A stretch of 64,000 bases of DNA from contig NZ_CASCJC010000001.1 of the NCBI RefSeq assembly GCF_949152225.1, positions 744,001-808,000 on the forward strand, given 5' to 3'. Below, piece after piece: positions 42,669 to 51,712 of the stretch. Source of the DNA: Ligilactobacillus sp900765635 (lineage in GTDB: Bacteria > Bacillota > Bacilli > Lactobacillales > Lactobacillaceae). Below the pieces are notes generated by a model. It searched no databases, had not been told where the DNA came from, and saw nothing but the letters and a program-made list of their open reading frames with translations. A program made the position numbers and the translations under genes. Position 1 is the first letter of the stretch. Each line of letters begins with the position of its first letter.

Positions 42669-43721
42669 ATGAATGAATATCGTGTAGCTGTCGTAGGTGC
42701 AACTGGTGCAGTTGGAACAAGAATGATTCAAATGTTGGAACAATCGAGTTTACCGATTGCAAGTGTTAAATTTTTAGCATCTAAACGCTCGGCAGGTAAA
42801 GTTTTGTCCTTTAAAGATCAAGATGTTGTAGTAGAGGAATTAGTGCCAGAATCATTTACAGATATCGATTTGGCATTGTTTTCTGCTGGTGGTGGGATTT
42901 CTAAGAAATTTGCACCTGAAGCGATTAAACGAGGAGCAGTAGTGGTTGACAATACTAGTGCTTTTAGAATGGATAAAGATGTTCCTTTGGTTGTGCCAGA
43001 AGTAAACGAACACGATTTATACAAACATCAAGGGTTAATTGCCAATCCAAATTGCTCAACGATTCAAATGATGGTAGCTTTAGAACCATTACGTAAAGTA
43101 TATGGATTGAAAAAAATTGTTGTAACCACCCTTCAAGCGGTTTCTGGTGCAGGAAATCGTGCAATTGAAGAACTGATGACACAAACTAAAGATGTTTTAG
43201 ACAAAAAAAGTTGTAAAGCAGAGGTTTTGCCTGTTGCTAGTGATCAAAAACATTATCAAATTGCTTTTAATCCACTACCTCAGATTGATGTCTTTGAAGA
43301 TGATGGTTATACACATGAAGAATGGAAAATGATTAATGAAACTAAAAAGATTATGGGCGATCAATCCTTGCAGGTAACAGCAACATGTATTCGTGTTCCT
43401 GTTGCAATTGGGCATAGTGAATCAGTGTGGTTTGAGTTGGAAAAACCAGGAGCAAATGTAGCAAAAATTAAAGGAATCTTAGCTAAAGCCCCAGGGGTTG
43501 TTTTACAAGATGATCCAGCTAACCAAGTTTACCCACAACCAATTATGGCTGCAGGTAAAAAAGAAACGTTTGTGGGACGTATTCGATGTGATCAAGAACA
43601 AGAAAATGCCTTCCATTTGTATTGTGTAGCGGATAACTTATTAAAAGGTGCTGCTTGGAATTCTGTACAGATTGCAGAGCGTCTTCATGCTTTGGATTTA
43701 TTAGCTGTACCTAAAAACTAA
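42669..43721 (+). CDS. asd: Aspartate-semialdehyde dehydrogenase
   Basis: NADPH-dependent reduction of aspartyl phosphate to the semialdehyde, the branch point to lysine/DAP, threonine and methionine. The 350-residue product has the Rossmann start VAVVGATGAVGTRMIQML and active-site Cys in LIANPNCSTIQMM near 130. TTLQAVSGAGNRAIEEL and RVPVAIGHSESVWFELE with the catalytic His follow. Start ATG 42669 after AAGAAGG; dapA follows after 11 bases. Confidence 0.97.
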   Translation: MNEYRVAVVGATGAVGTRMIQMLEQSSLPIASVKFLASKRSAGKVLSFKDQDVVVEELVPESFTDIDLALFSAGGGISKKFAPEAIKRGAVVVDNTSAFRMDKDVPLVVPEVNEHDLYKHQGLIANPNCSTIQMMVALEPLRKVYGLKKIVVTTLQAVSGAGNRAIEELMTQTKDVLDKKSCKAEVLPVASDQKHYQIAFNPLPQIDVFEDDGYTHEEWKMINETKKIMGDQSLQVTATCIRVPVAIGHSESVWFELEKPGANVAKIKGILAKAPGVVLQDDPANQVYPQPIMAAGKKETFVGRIRCDQEQENAFHLYCVADNLLKGAAWNSVQIAERLHALDLLAVPKN

Positions 43722-43732
43722 GTGAGGTTAAA

Positions 43733-44611
43733 ATGATGGATTTAAAAAATGCGCAAATTATGACAGCGATGGTAACACCATTTACACAAGATGGCAGTCA
43801 AGTGAGTGTTCAACGTTTAGAAAAGTTAATCGAACATTTGTTGCAAACAGGAACACAAGCTATTTTGGCGTGTGGTACGACTGGTGAAGCACCAACTTTG
43901 ACTGTAGCTGAAAAATTTACCGTTATCAGAGAGTGTGCACGTATTATTGATAAACGTGTTCCATTAATAGTGGGAACAGGCTCAAATAATACAGCTCAAA
44001 CAATTGAATATACGAATCAAGTAGCCCAAATTCCTGGTGTCGATGCGGCATTGGTAGTTGTTCCTTATTACAATAAGCCTAATCAAGCAGGAATGTTAGC
44101 ACATTTTACGGCTGTTGCGGATGCCACTAAGTTGCCTATTTTGATTTACAATATTCCTGGTAGAACAGGTGTAACGATGGAAGTAGAAACGATTAGTCAA
44201 TTGGCTAAACATCCTAATATCATTGGTATTAAAGATTGTACAGGTAATGTCAATTTAGCTAAGATTATTGCCCAAACCCCAGCTGATTTTTTAGTGTACA
44301 CGGGTGAAGATGAAAATACATTAGTAGCAAAAACATTAGGGGCAACAGGAGTTATTTCTGTGGCTAGTCATATCTATGGTCAAGAAATGCAACAAATGTA
44401 TCAAGCGATTGATCAAGGAAATGTAAAAAAAGCAGCCACATTAATGTGTGACTTGACGCCTAAAGTTGAAGCATTGTTTAGTTTACCATCACCAGGCCCT
44501 ATTAAGGCAGCTTTAAACCATCAAGGAATTCAGGTTGGAGGCTTGCGCTTGCCATTACTTGCACTAGATGAAAAACAAGAAGTAGCTTTATTTAAGCAAT
44601 TAGAAATTTAA
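43733..44611 (+). CDS. dapA: 4-hydroxy-tetrahydrodipicolinate synthase
   Basis: Condenses pyruvate and aspartate semialdehyde in the first committed step to DAP and lysine. The 292-residue TIM-barrel protein has ACGTTGEAPTL near 43, the catalytic Tyr in VVPYYNKPNQAG, PGRTGVTMEVET, and the Schiff-base lysine in IIGIKDCTGNV (about K162). Two adjacent ATGs (43733, 43736) follow GTGAGG. The gene sits 11 bases after asd, and rnjB comes 17 bases later, so all three may share one transcript. Confidence 0.96.
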   Translation: MMDLKNAQIMTAMVTPFTQDGSQVSVQRLEKLIEHLLQTGTQAILACGTTGEAPTLTVAEKFTVIRECARIIDKRVPLIVGTGSNNTAQTIEYTNQVAQIPGVDAALVVVPYYNKPNQAGMLAHFTAVADATKLPILIYNIPGRTGVTMEVETISQLAKHPNIIGIKDCTGNVNLAKIIAQTPADFLVYTGEDENTLVAKTLGATGVISVASHIYGQEMQQMYQAIDQGNVKKAATLMCDLTPKVEALFSLPSPGPIKAALNHQGIQVGGLRLPLLALDEKQEVALFKQLEI

Positions 44612-44628
44612 CAGACCGAGGTGAAAGT

Positions 44629-46359
44629 ATGAGTAAAATAAAAATCGTTTCACTAGGTGGCATACGTGAAAATGCTAAAAACATGTATGTCGTTGAAGTG
44701 GACGATGATATTTTTATTTTTGATTGTGGGTTAAAGTACCCAGAAAATGAATTGTTGGGGATAGATGTAGTTATCCCTGATTTTGAATATTTAAGACAAA
44801 ATGCTCGCCGAATTGTGGGTGTGTTTTTAACACACGGACACGCCGATGCAATTGGAGCTTTACCGTATTTTGTTAGCGAATTTGATGTGCCAGTTTTTGG
44901 CTCGGAGTTGACGATTGCCTTAGCTAAGATTGCCTGTGAAAATGAAGATGACGCACGTAAATTTAAAGATTTTCATGTTATCAATGCACAAACTGAAATT
45001 GATTTTCAAACTGCGAGTGTATCATTTTTTAAAACAACACATTCGATCCCTGATTCATTAGGAATTGTTTTGAAAACAAAGCATGGTGATATTGTTTATA
45101 CTGGTGATTTTAAATTTGATCAAACAGCTGCTAAAGGATATCAAACGGATTTAGCGCGCTTAGCAGAAATTGGTAAAGAAGGTGTTTTAGCTTTACTTAG
45201 CGATTCTGCTAATGCGGAAAACCCTAAAGAAGTTGTTAATGAACGCGTGATTTATGAGTTTATTAATGAAACTTTTGAATATCACAAAGGGCGTATTGTT
45301 GTTGCTTGTGTTGCTTCAAATATTTTGCGTTTACAACAAATTTTGAATGCAGCAGCGACACAAGGGCGTAAGGTAGCTTTAACAGGCCATGATGCCGAAA
45401 AAATTGTACGAACAGCAATGAAATTAAAAAAATTACACTTACCAACTAAAGATTTGTTGATTCGGATTGAAGATGTTTCAAAATACGATGACGAAAAAGT
45501 TGTTGTTTTAGAGACTGGTCGCTCAGGAGAACCACTCAAGTCATTGCAAAAAATGGCACAAGCTAAGCATAAGTTTATTAATTTCCATGAAGGAGATTTA
45601 GTTTTTATCACGACCACGCCTTCACATGCAATGGAAACCAATGTGGCTAAGACAAGAAATATGATTTATCGAACAGGTGCAGACGTACGTGCAATTTCTG
45701 ATAAGTTTGCTTCTTCAGGTCATGCTAGTCGTAATGATTTACAACTATTATTTAACCTATTGAAACCACGTTATTTGTTCCCTGTACAAGGCGAGTATCG
45801 CTTGTTAGCAGCCAGTGCAGATTGCGCACAAGAAGTTGGGATTTTACCGCAAAACATTTTCTTATTGAAAAAAGGCGATGTGGCTGAATATGAACGGGGT
45901 AAGATGCTAGTTGCTTCTAGTGTAACTGTAGGCGATACAATGATTGATGGTAGCGGAGTTGGTGACATCGGAAATATTGTCTTGCGAGATCGTAAAATTT
46001 TATCTGAAGATGGTATTTTCATTGCAGTTGTAACGATTGACCGACGTAAAAAGAAAATTGTTGCAACACCTAAAATCACTTCTAGAGGCTTTGTTTACAT
46101 CAAGAGCAGTAAAGATTTGATGCTTGAAAGTGAAGAGATTGTTACAAAAGTTGTCCAAAATAATCTTGACAACAAAGAGTTTGACTGGGGTCACTTGAAA
46201 CAAGATATCAAAGAACAGTTGACTCATTACCTATATGAGCAAACAAAGCGTCATCCAGTTATTTTACCGGTAATTATGGAAATTAATCAAAACAACGGTA
46301 ACGGTGCCAAATATAAGAAGAAAACAACAACACCTAAAAAGGTAAAGGAAGATAAATAA
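44629..46359 (+). CDS. rnjB: Ribonuclease J2 (RNase J family paralogue)
   Basis: 576-residue paralogue of RNase J1 and presumed partner in the J1/J2 complex. It keeps the fold and many motifs (TTHSIPDSLG, YTGDFKFD, LLSDSANAE, ASNILRLQQ, VGDIGNIVLRDRK). The zinc signature is THGHADAIGA, so the final His of HxHxDH is Ala, and the C-terminal HTSGHGG of J1 is ASSGHASRN. Firmicute J2 proteins are generally weak nucleases with altered active sites and contribute mainly to complex stability; the sequence fits that. The C-terminal tail is basic. Start ATG 44629 after GAGGTGA. Confidence 0.93.
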   Translation: MSKIKIVSLGGIRENAKNMYVVEVDDDIFIFDCGLKYPENELLGIDVVIPDFEYLRQNARRIVGVFLTHGHADAIGALPYFVSEFDVPVFGSELTIALAKIACENEDDARKFKDFHVINAQTEIDFQTASVSFFKTTHSIPDSLGIVLKTKHGDIVYTGDFKFDQTAAKGYQTDLARLAEIGKEGVLALLSDSANAENPKEVVNERVIYEFINETFEYHKGRIVVACVASNILRLQQILNAAATQGRKVALTGHDAEKIVRTAMKLKKLHLPTKDLLIRIEDVSKYDDEKVVVLETGRSGEPLKSLQKMAQAKHKFINFHEGDLVFITTTPSHAMETNVAKTRNMIYRTGADVRAISDKFASSGHASRNDLQLLFNLLKPRYLFPVQGEYRLLAASADCAQEVGILPQNIFLLKKGDVAEYERGKMLVASSVTVGDTMIDGSGVGDIGNIVLRDRKILSEDGIFIAVVTIDRRKKKIVATPKITSRGFVYIKSSKDLMLESEEIVTKVVQNNLDNKEFDWGHLKQDIKEQLTHYLYEQTKRHPVILPVIMEINQNNGNGAKYKKKTTTPKKVKEDK

Positions 46360-46393
46360 TAAATACGACAAGCCTAGGCTTGTCGTATTTATT
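46358..46393. terminator. Perfect 36-base palindrome acting as terminator of rnjB
   Basis: A 17-base arm starting at the last stop-codon bases (46358) is repeated inverted up to 46393, with centre CCTAGG. There are no mismatches and essentially no loop beyond the centre. The T content of the 3' arm makes it a plausible terminator. Confidence 0.7.
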
Positions 46394-46407
46394 AGTGATT
46401 AAAAAAT

Positions 46408-47265
46408 ATGGAAAATAACGAATTATTTCAGCAAGCGCAAGATTATATTACAAATAAACAATATCAACGCGCACAGTTTTGTTTAGAACAACTTTATTTA
46501 CAACAAAAAAACTTTCGCAATAACTATTATTTGGTATGTAATTTAAACAAGCTAGCACAGCATCAACAAGCTTATCAGATTGCACAGGAATACTTACCAC
46601 AGTATCTAGAAGATGATGAACTGTTATTATTTTATTTAAATTTGGGATTTAAGGCTAAGCAAATTATTGCCTTAGAACAATTAATGCTAGCTATACGTGA
46701 TATTTTAAATGATAAGATCAACTTGTTTTGGCAAGAACAATTAGCTAAGTATCAATTGGACAATCAAATTGATTTGGCGCGTATAAAAAAAGACTTTAAA
46801 TACTTAGGGAGTTTACGGCCATTTGAGCAGCGTGGAGTTTTAATGCAAGCCTATCAGCTTACTGGCGAAGACTTTGTGGAAATTAGTCGAATGTTGTTAT
46901 TAGACAGTGATGTTCATCAATTAATCAAAGTTCAAATTTTAGAAGATTTAGCAAAATTAGGAGTAACTGAAATTAATTATCGAAATATTTGGCAAGAAAC
47001 GATAACAGTTAATTTACATGAGCTTAAATCTGTAGAACAAACAGATCAATATTTATATTATCAGACAAAATTTTTTGATGACTCAATGCGTTTACAAGAG
47101 ATTTATTTGAAATTAACATTGTTATATCCAGATTTTTCAAAAATAGATGATTATAGTACATGGCAACATGTTTTGCTTAATGATCAACAAGTTGCACAAC
47201 TATCAAATTCTTTGCAAAAGGTAGCGCAAGCACTAGAAGAGCAACTGACAGCTTGGATTTGTTAA
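46408..47265 (+). CDS. TPR-like helical protein, unknown function
   Basis: 285-residue soluble protein. It begins with TPR-like pairs (NNELFQQAQDYITNKQYQRA, NYYLVCNLNKLAQHQQAYQIA, LLLFYLNLGFKAKQII), then helical sequence without a known motif, including SLRPFEQRGVLMQAYQL and QVAQLSNSLQKVAQALEEQ. Located between rnjB and tuf. No good Shine-Dalgarno precedes ATG 46408 (AGTGATTAAAAAAT), so its expression is hard to predict. Similar tetratricopeptide genes occur beside tuf in other lactobacilli, as far as I recall. Role unknown. Confidence 0.75.
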   Translation: MENNELFQQAQDYITNKQYQRAQFCLEQLYLQQKNFRNNYYLVCNLNKLAQHQQAYQIAQEYLPQYLEDDELLLFYLNLGFKAKQIIALEQLMLAIRDILNDKINLFWQEQLAKYQLDNQIDLARIKKDFKYLGSLRPFEQRGVLMQAYQLTGEDFVEISRMLLLDSDVHQLIKVQILEDLAKLGVTEINYRNIWQETITVNLHELKSVEQTDQYLYYQTKFFDDSMRLQEIYLKLTLLYPDFSKIDDYSTWQHVLLNDQQVAQLSNSLQKVAQALEEQLTAWIC

Positions 47266-47303
47266 AAATTAACCAAAAAATTTTATTAATTTTAATTTTA
47301 GTA

Positions 47304-47332
47304 TTTACAAACACGGCTCTCATATATATAAT
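47304..47332 (+). promoter_or_regulatory. tuf promoter P1
   Basis: TTTACA (47304-47309), 17-base spacer, TATAAT (47327-47332). Very good match. Confidence 0.75.
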
Positions 47333-47378
47333 AATTCAAGGATTCTACTTCAAAGGGCGATTAAAAGAGCAAAATTGC

Positions 47379-47407
47379 TTGGATTTCTGCCGGAGAAGTA
47401 GTATAAT
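47379..47407 (+). promoter_or_regulatory. tuf promoter P2
   Basis: TTGGAT (47379-47384), 17-base spacer, TATAAT (47402-47407), about 65 bases before the tuf start. Tandem promoters would suit a very highly expressed gene. Confidence 0.7.
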
Positions 47408-47474
47408 AAAAATTAAAGGATTATCGGCAAATTATTGCAGATTGTCTTTGCAAAATTACAGGAGGTTCGTATTA

Positions 47475-48662
47475 ATGGCAAAAGAACATTACGAAAGAAC
47501 AAAACCCCATGTTAACATTGGTACAATTGGCCACGTTGACCATGGTAAAACAACTTTAACAGCAGCAATCACAACAGTATTAGCTGAAAAAGGTTTGGCA
47601 GAAGCTTCTGATTACGCTTCTATCGATGCTGCTCCAGAAGAACGTGAACGTGGTATTACAATCAACACAGCTCACGTTGAATATGAAACAGAAAAACGTC
47701 ACTACGCTCATATCGATGCTCCAGGACATGCTGATTACGTTAAGAACATGATTACTGGTGCTGCTCAAATGGATGGTGCTATCTTAGTTGTTGCTGCAAC
47801 TGATGGTCCTATGCCACAAACACGTGAACACATCTTACTTGCTCGCCAAGTTGGTGTTGAATACTTGATCGTATTCTTGAACAAGTGTGACTTAGTTGAC
47901 GATGAAGAATTGTTAGACTTAGTTGAAATGGAAGTTCGTGACTTATTAAGCGAATATGAATTCCCTGGCGATGACATTCCTGTTATCCGTGGTTCTGCTT
48001 TGAAAGCTCTTGAAGGCGATGCAGATGCAAAAGCTGTTATCTTAGAGTTAATGGATACAGTTGATGAATACATCCCAACTCCAGAACGTCCTACAGACAA
48101 GCCATTCTTGATGCCTGTTGAAGACGTGTTCACAATTACTGGTCGTGGTACAGTTGCTTCTGGTCGTATCGACCGTGGTATCGTTAAAGTTGGTGACGAA
48201 GTTGAAATCGTTGGTTTACATGATGATATCGTTAAGACAACTGTTACTGGTGTTGAAATGTTCCGTAAGACACTTGATCAAGGTGAAGCTGGCGATAACA
48301 TTGGTGCTTTACTTCGTGGTGTTGACCGTAACCAAATCGAACGTGGTCAAGTTTTGGCTAAACCAGGTTCAATTCAAACACACAAGAAATTCAAAGGTGA
48401 AGTTTACGTTTTAACTAAAGAAGAAGGTGGCCGTCATACACCATTCTTCTCAAACTACCGCCCACAATTCTACTTCCATACAACAGACGTTACAGGTGTC
48501 ATTGAATTACCTGAAGGTGTAGAAATGGTTATGCCTGGTGATAACGTAACATTTACTGTTGAATTGATCGCTCCAGTTGCTATCGAAAAAGGTCTTAAGT
48601 TCACAGTTCGTGAAGGTGGCCGTACAGTTGGTGCTGGTGTCGTTTCTGAAATCGACGACTAA
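47475..48662 (+). CDS. tuf: Elongation factor Tu
   Basis: GTPase delivering aminoacyl-tRNA to the ribosome. From ATG 47475 (after AGGAGG) 395 residues: G1 GHVDHGKTT at 19-27, switch RGITINTAHVEYE, G3 DAPGHADYVKNM, G4 FLNKCDLVDD, and SALKALEGD. Domain 2 VEDVFTITGRGTVASGRIDRG and domain 3 end GRTVGAGVVSEI. The codon choice is visibly biased (GGT, GCT, CGT, AAC, TTC), unlike neighbours, as expected for high expression. A longer frame back to 47253 is non-coding leader. Confidence 0.99.
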   Translation: MAKEHYERTKPHVNIGTIGHVDHGKTTLTAAITTVLAEKGLAEASDYASIDAAPEERERGITINTAHVEYETEKRHYAHIDAPGHADYVKNMITGAAQMDGAILVVAATDGPMPQTREHILLARQVGVEYLIVFLNKCDLVDDEELLDLVEMEVRDLLSEYEFPGDDIPVIRGSALKALEGDADAKAVILELMDTVDEYIPTPERPTDKPFLMPVEDVFTITGRGTVASGRIDRGIVKVGDEVEIVGLHDDIVKTTVTGVEMFRKTLDQGEAGDNIGALLRGVDRNQIERGQVLAKPGSIQTHKKFKGEVYVLTKEEGGRHTPFFSNYRPQFYFHTTDVTGVIELPEGVEMVMPGDNVTFTVELIAPVAIEKGLKFTVREGGRTVGAGVVSEIDD

Positions 48663-48680
48663 TATTAACGTTAATGGTTT

Positions 48681-48710
48681 AAAGGTCCGAGTGTTACTCG
48701 GACCTTTTTG
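48681..48710 (+). terminator. Terminator of tuf
   Basis: Stem AAAGGTCCGAG (48681-48691)/CTCGGACCTTT (48697-48707), loop TGTTA, T run. Confidence 0.92.
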
Positions 48711-48794
48711 TTTAATATAACAGTAAAAAATAGCCTAGAATTACTAAAAAAACTGAAGAATTTATGTTAAAAAAGGTTTTTTAAGTGATAAACA

Positions 48795-48823
48795 TTTACT
48801 TTTTGGGAATTCTAAGGTACACT
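48795..48823 (+). promoter_or_regulatory. Putative promoter of tig
   Basis: TTTACT (48795-48800), 17-base spacer, TACACT (48818-48823), 56 bases before the tig start. Confidence 0.55.
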
Positions 48824-48879
48824 AATTGAGTATGCAATAGAATATTTATTGTACAAATTTTTCGCTCGGAGGGAAAATA

Positions 48880-50187
48880 ATGTCTGTAAAATGGGAAAAA
48901 CAAGAAGGTACAAATAATGGTAAATTAACATTTGAAATTGCACCTGAAAAAATCAAGGAAGGTTTAGATAAAGCATTTACACGTGTGAAGAAGTCCTTAA
49001 ACGTTCCTGGATTCCGTAAAGGTAAAGTACCTCGTCAAATCTTTAACAAAATGTATGGTGAAGAAGCTTTATACCAAGAAGCTTTGAATGTCATCTTACC
49101 AGAAGTATACTCACAAGCTGTGCAAGAAGCAGGTATCAAGCCAGTAGATCAACCAGAAATCGATGTTGAATCAATGGAAAAAGGCCAAGCTTGGGTTATT
49201 GTTGCAGATGTGACAGTTGAACCAGAAGTTCAATTGGGTCAATACAAAGATTTAGAAGTTACACCACGTCCAACACGTGTATTGAAGGGTGATATCGATG
49301 CAGAATTAGAAAACCGTCGTCAACAACAAGCTGAACTTGTTTTGAAAGAAGATCAAGCAGCAGAAAACGGTGATACAGTTGTTATCGATTATGAAGGTAA
49401 AGTTGACGGTGTAGCTTTTGATGGTGGTAAAGCTGAAAATTACTCCTTAGAATTAGGTTCTGGTCAATTCATCCCAGGTTTTGAAGATCAATTAGTAGGT
49501 CACAAAGCTGGTGAAGAAGTCGAAGTTAAGGTAACCTTCCCCGAAGAATACCATGCAAAAGATTTAGCAGGTAAAGAAGCAATCTTTACAACAAAGATTC
49601 ATGAAGTAAAAGCAAAACAATTACCTGAATTAGATGATGAATTTGCTAAAGATATTGATGAAGATGTTGAAACTTTAGAAGAATTAAAGGCTAAGATTAA
49701 AGAAGAAATCAAAGCCAAAAAAGTTGAAGCAGCTAATGCAGCTATCCAAGATGAAGCTTTAGAATTAGCAGTTGAAAACGCAACAATCGGTGAAATTCCT
49801 AGTGCAATGATTCATGAAGATGTTCATCGTCAAATGAACCAATATTTATCTGGAATGCAACAACAAGGTATCAGCCCAGATATGTACTATAAATTAACCG
49901 GTACAACTGAAGCTGACTTGCATAAACAATTTGAAGAAGGCTCTGAAAAACGTGTCAAGACTAACCTTGTTTTAGAAGCTATCGTAGCTGCTGAAAACTT
50001 AGAAATTTCTGACGAAGAAGTTGCTAAAGAAATTAAACAATTAGCTGAACAATACGGTATGGAAGAAGACGTGGTTCGTCAAGCATTGTCTGTTGACATG
50101 CTTAAGCACGATATTGCAATCAAGAAAGTTGTTGACATGATTGCAGGTTCTGCTAAACAAACTCGTAAAGCTGACGATGCTGAATAA
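48880..50187 (+). CDS. tig: Trigger factor
   Basis: Ribosome-bound chaperone and peptidyl-prolyl isomerase that meets nascent chains at the exit tunnel. The 435-residue product has the ribosome-binding signature VPGFRKGKVPRQIF at about 44-57. The FKBP domain near 160-245 reads NGDTVVIDYEGKVDGVAFDGG and GQFIPGFEDQLVGHKAGEEV, and a long helical C-terminal chaperone domain follows. ATG 48880 follows CGGAGGG. It precedes clpX, the standard tig-clpX pairing. Confidence 0.98.
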   Translation: MSVKWEKQEGTNNGKLTFEIAPEKIKEGLDKAFTRVKKSLNVPGFRKGKVPRQIFNKMYGEEALYQEALNVILPEVYSQAVQEAGIKPVDQPEIDVESMEKGQAWVIVADVTVEPEVQLGQYKDLEVTPRPTRVLKGDIDAELENRRQQQAELVLKEDQAAENGDTVVIDYEGKVDGVAFDGGKAENYSLELGSGQFIPGFEDQLVGHKAGEEVEVKVTFPEEYHAKDLAGKEAIFTTKIHEVKAKQLPELDDEFAKDIDEDVETLEELKAKIKEEIKAKKVEAANAAIQDEALELAVENATIGEIPSAMIHEDVHRQMNQYLSGMQQQGISPDMYYKLTGTTEADLHKQFEEGSEKRVKTNLVLEAIVAAENLEISDEEVAKEIKQLAEQYGMEEDVVRQALSVDMLKHDIAIKKVVDMIAGSAKQTRKADDAE

Positions 50188-50221
50188 TTTAGCAGCGCTA
50201 TTAAGATTTTAATAAGAAAAG

Positions 50222-50264
50222 CAAGCAGTGCTAGATCGCCGCAGTGTTGATTTGGCACTGCTTG
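50222..50264 (+). other. Hairpin between tig and clpX without a U run
   Basis: CAAGCAGTGC (50222-50231) pairs perfectly with GCACTGCTTG (50255-50264) around a 23-base loop. The following bases (TCTAATATT) are not a proper U tract, so it is at best a weak terminator and may be an mRNA processing or stability element. Confidence 0.6.
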
Positions 50265-50352
50265 TCTAATATTATGCATTTGAGCATAACTGTTAGCTTT
50301 TCAAATCGAAGTTTGGTAGAATTAAAGTAATTATTATGCAAGGGTGATTTTT

Positions 50353-51591
50353 ATGTACGAAGATATGGACAATGGTGAACCAATCGCATGCTCATTTTGT
50401 GGTAAAGCGGAAGCACAGGTAAAAAGCATGATTTCTGGTCCTGGCGTATACATTTGTGACGAATGTGTAGCACTTGCACAATCGATTATTAATACTGAAA
50501 ATAAAGAACAAGCTGCACGCGAGTTAACAGATATTCCAACTCCAAAAGAAATTGTTGATATTTTAAATGAATATGTGATTGGACAAGAAGAAGCCAAAAA
50601 AACATTAGCAGTGGCCGTTTATAATCATTACAAGCGTATCAATGCTAGTTTGAGCGATGATGAAACAGAATTACAAAAAAGTAACATTTGTTTAGTAGGA
50701 CCAACTGGCTCAGGTAAGACATTTTTAGCACAAAGTTTGGCACGTATCTTAAATGTGCCATTTGCAATTGCTGATGCAACAACATTAACGGAAGCAGGTT
50801 ATGTTGGAGAAGACGTTGAAAATATTTTACTAAAACTGTTACAAAATGCTGATTATGATGTACAAAGAGCACAACGAGGAATCATTTATATCGATGAAAT
50901 TGATAAGATTGCTAAGAAAAGCGAAAATGTTTCGATTACACGAGATGTTTCTGGTGAAGGTGTGCAACAAGCATTGCTTAAAATTTTAGAAGGTACAGTG
51001 GCAAACGTTCCACCTCAGGGCGGAAGAAAGCATCCACAACAGGAATTTATTCAAATCGATACAACTAATATTTTATTTATTGTTGGTGGAGCATTTGATG
51101 GAATTGAAACGATGGTTAAAAATCGCTTAGGTGATAAAACCATTGGATTTGGGGTGGATTCTAAACAAAAATATGATGAAACCAAGAGCTTAATGCAACA
51201 AATCATTCCAGAAGATTTATTGAAGTTTGGTTTAATTCCGGAATTTATTGGACGCTTGCCGATTTTAACTGCTTTGGAAAAATTAACTAAAGAAGATTTG
51301 GTACGTATCTTGACCGAGCCTAAAAATGCTTTGGTTAAGCAATATAAAAAGTTAGTTGAGCTTGATGGTGTTCAATTAGACTTTGAACAGGAAGCTTTAC
51401 AAGAAATAGCAAATCTTGCTTTAAAACGCAATACGGGTGCACGTGGATTGCGGTCCATTATAGAACATACGATGCGCGATGTGATGTTTGATATTCCTGA
51501 TCAAAAAGATGTTGCTAAAGTAGTAATTACAAAAGAGACGGTCGATGATAAGTCTAAACCAATACTTATCAAAAAAGATGTCACAAATTAA
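50353..51591 (+). CDS. clpX: ATP-dependent Clp protease ATP-binding subunit ClpX
   Basis: AAA+ unfoldase feeding substrates to ClpP. From ATG 50353 (six bases after AGGGTG) 412 residues. Zinc-binding domain cysteines are at 13, 16, 35 and 38 (CSFC...CDEC). Walker A is GPTGSGKTFLA near 117, Walker B IIYIDEIDKIA, the pore region GYVGEDVENIL, and sensor 2 is in NTGARGLRSIIE. GTG 50344 is possible but overlaps the ribosome site. A terminator follows. Confidence 0.98.
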   Translation: MYEDMDNGEPIACSFCGKAEAQVKSMISGPGVYICDECVALAQSIINTENKEQAARELTDIPTPKEIVDILNEYVIGQEEAKKTLAVAVYNHYKRINASLSDDETELQKSNICLVGPTGSGKTFLAQSLARILNVPFAIADATTLTEAGYVGEDVENILLKLLQNADYDVQRAQRGIIYIDEIDKIAKKSENVSITRDVSGEGVQQALLKILEGTVANVPPQGGRKHPQQEFIQIDTTNILFIVGGAFDGIETMVKNRLGDKTIGFGVDSKQKYDETKSLMQQIIPEDLLKFGLIPEFIGRLPILTALEKLTKEDLVRILTEPKNALVKQYKKLVELDGVQLDFEQEALQEIANLALKRNTGARGLRSIIEHTMRDVMFDIPDQKDVAKVVITKETVDDKSKPILIKKDVTN

Positions 51592-51594
51592 ACT

Positions 51595-51632
51595 AAAGTG
51601 CGTTAAGAGTTGTTTTTAACGCACTTTTTATT
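51595..51632 (+). terminator. Terminator of clpX
   Basis: Stem AAAGTGCGTTAA (51595-51606)/TTAACGCACTTT (51616-51627) with T run. Confidence 0.88.
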
Positions 51633-51712
51633 GTTAAATCTACCTTTTAATTTATTAGTTTTTTTGGTAAGATAAATAAGAAACAATAAGATATTTGGGA
51701 GGTTCTGCGAAA

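Noticed and set aside
47253..47474. Upstream extension of EF-Tu by 74 codons
   Set aside because: This stretch contains two good promoters and the leader. EF-Tu begins at the MAKEHYERTKPH segment after AGGAGG.
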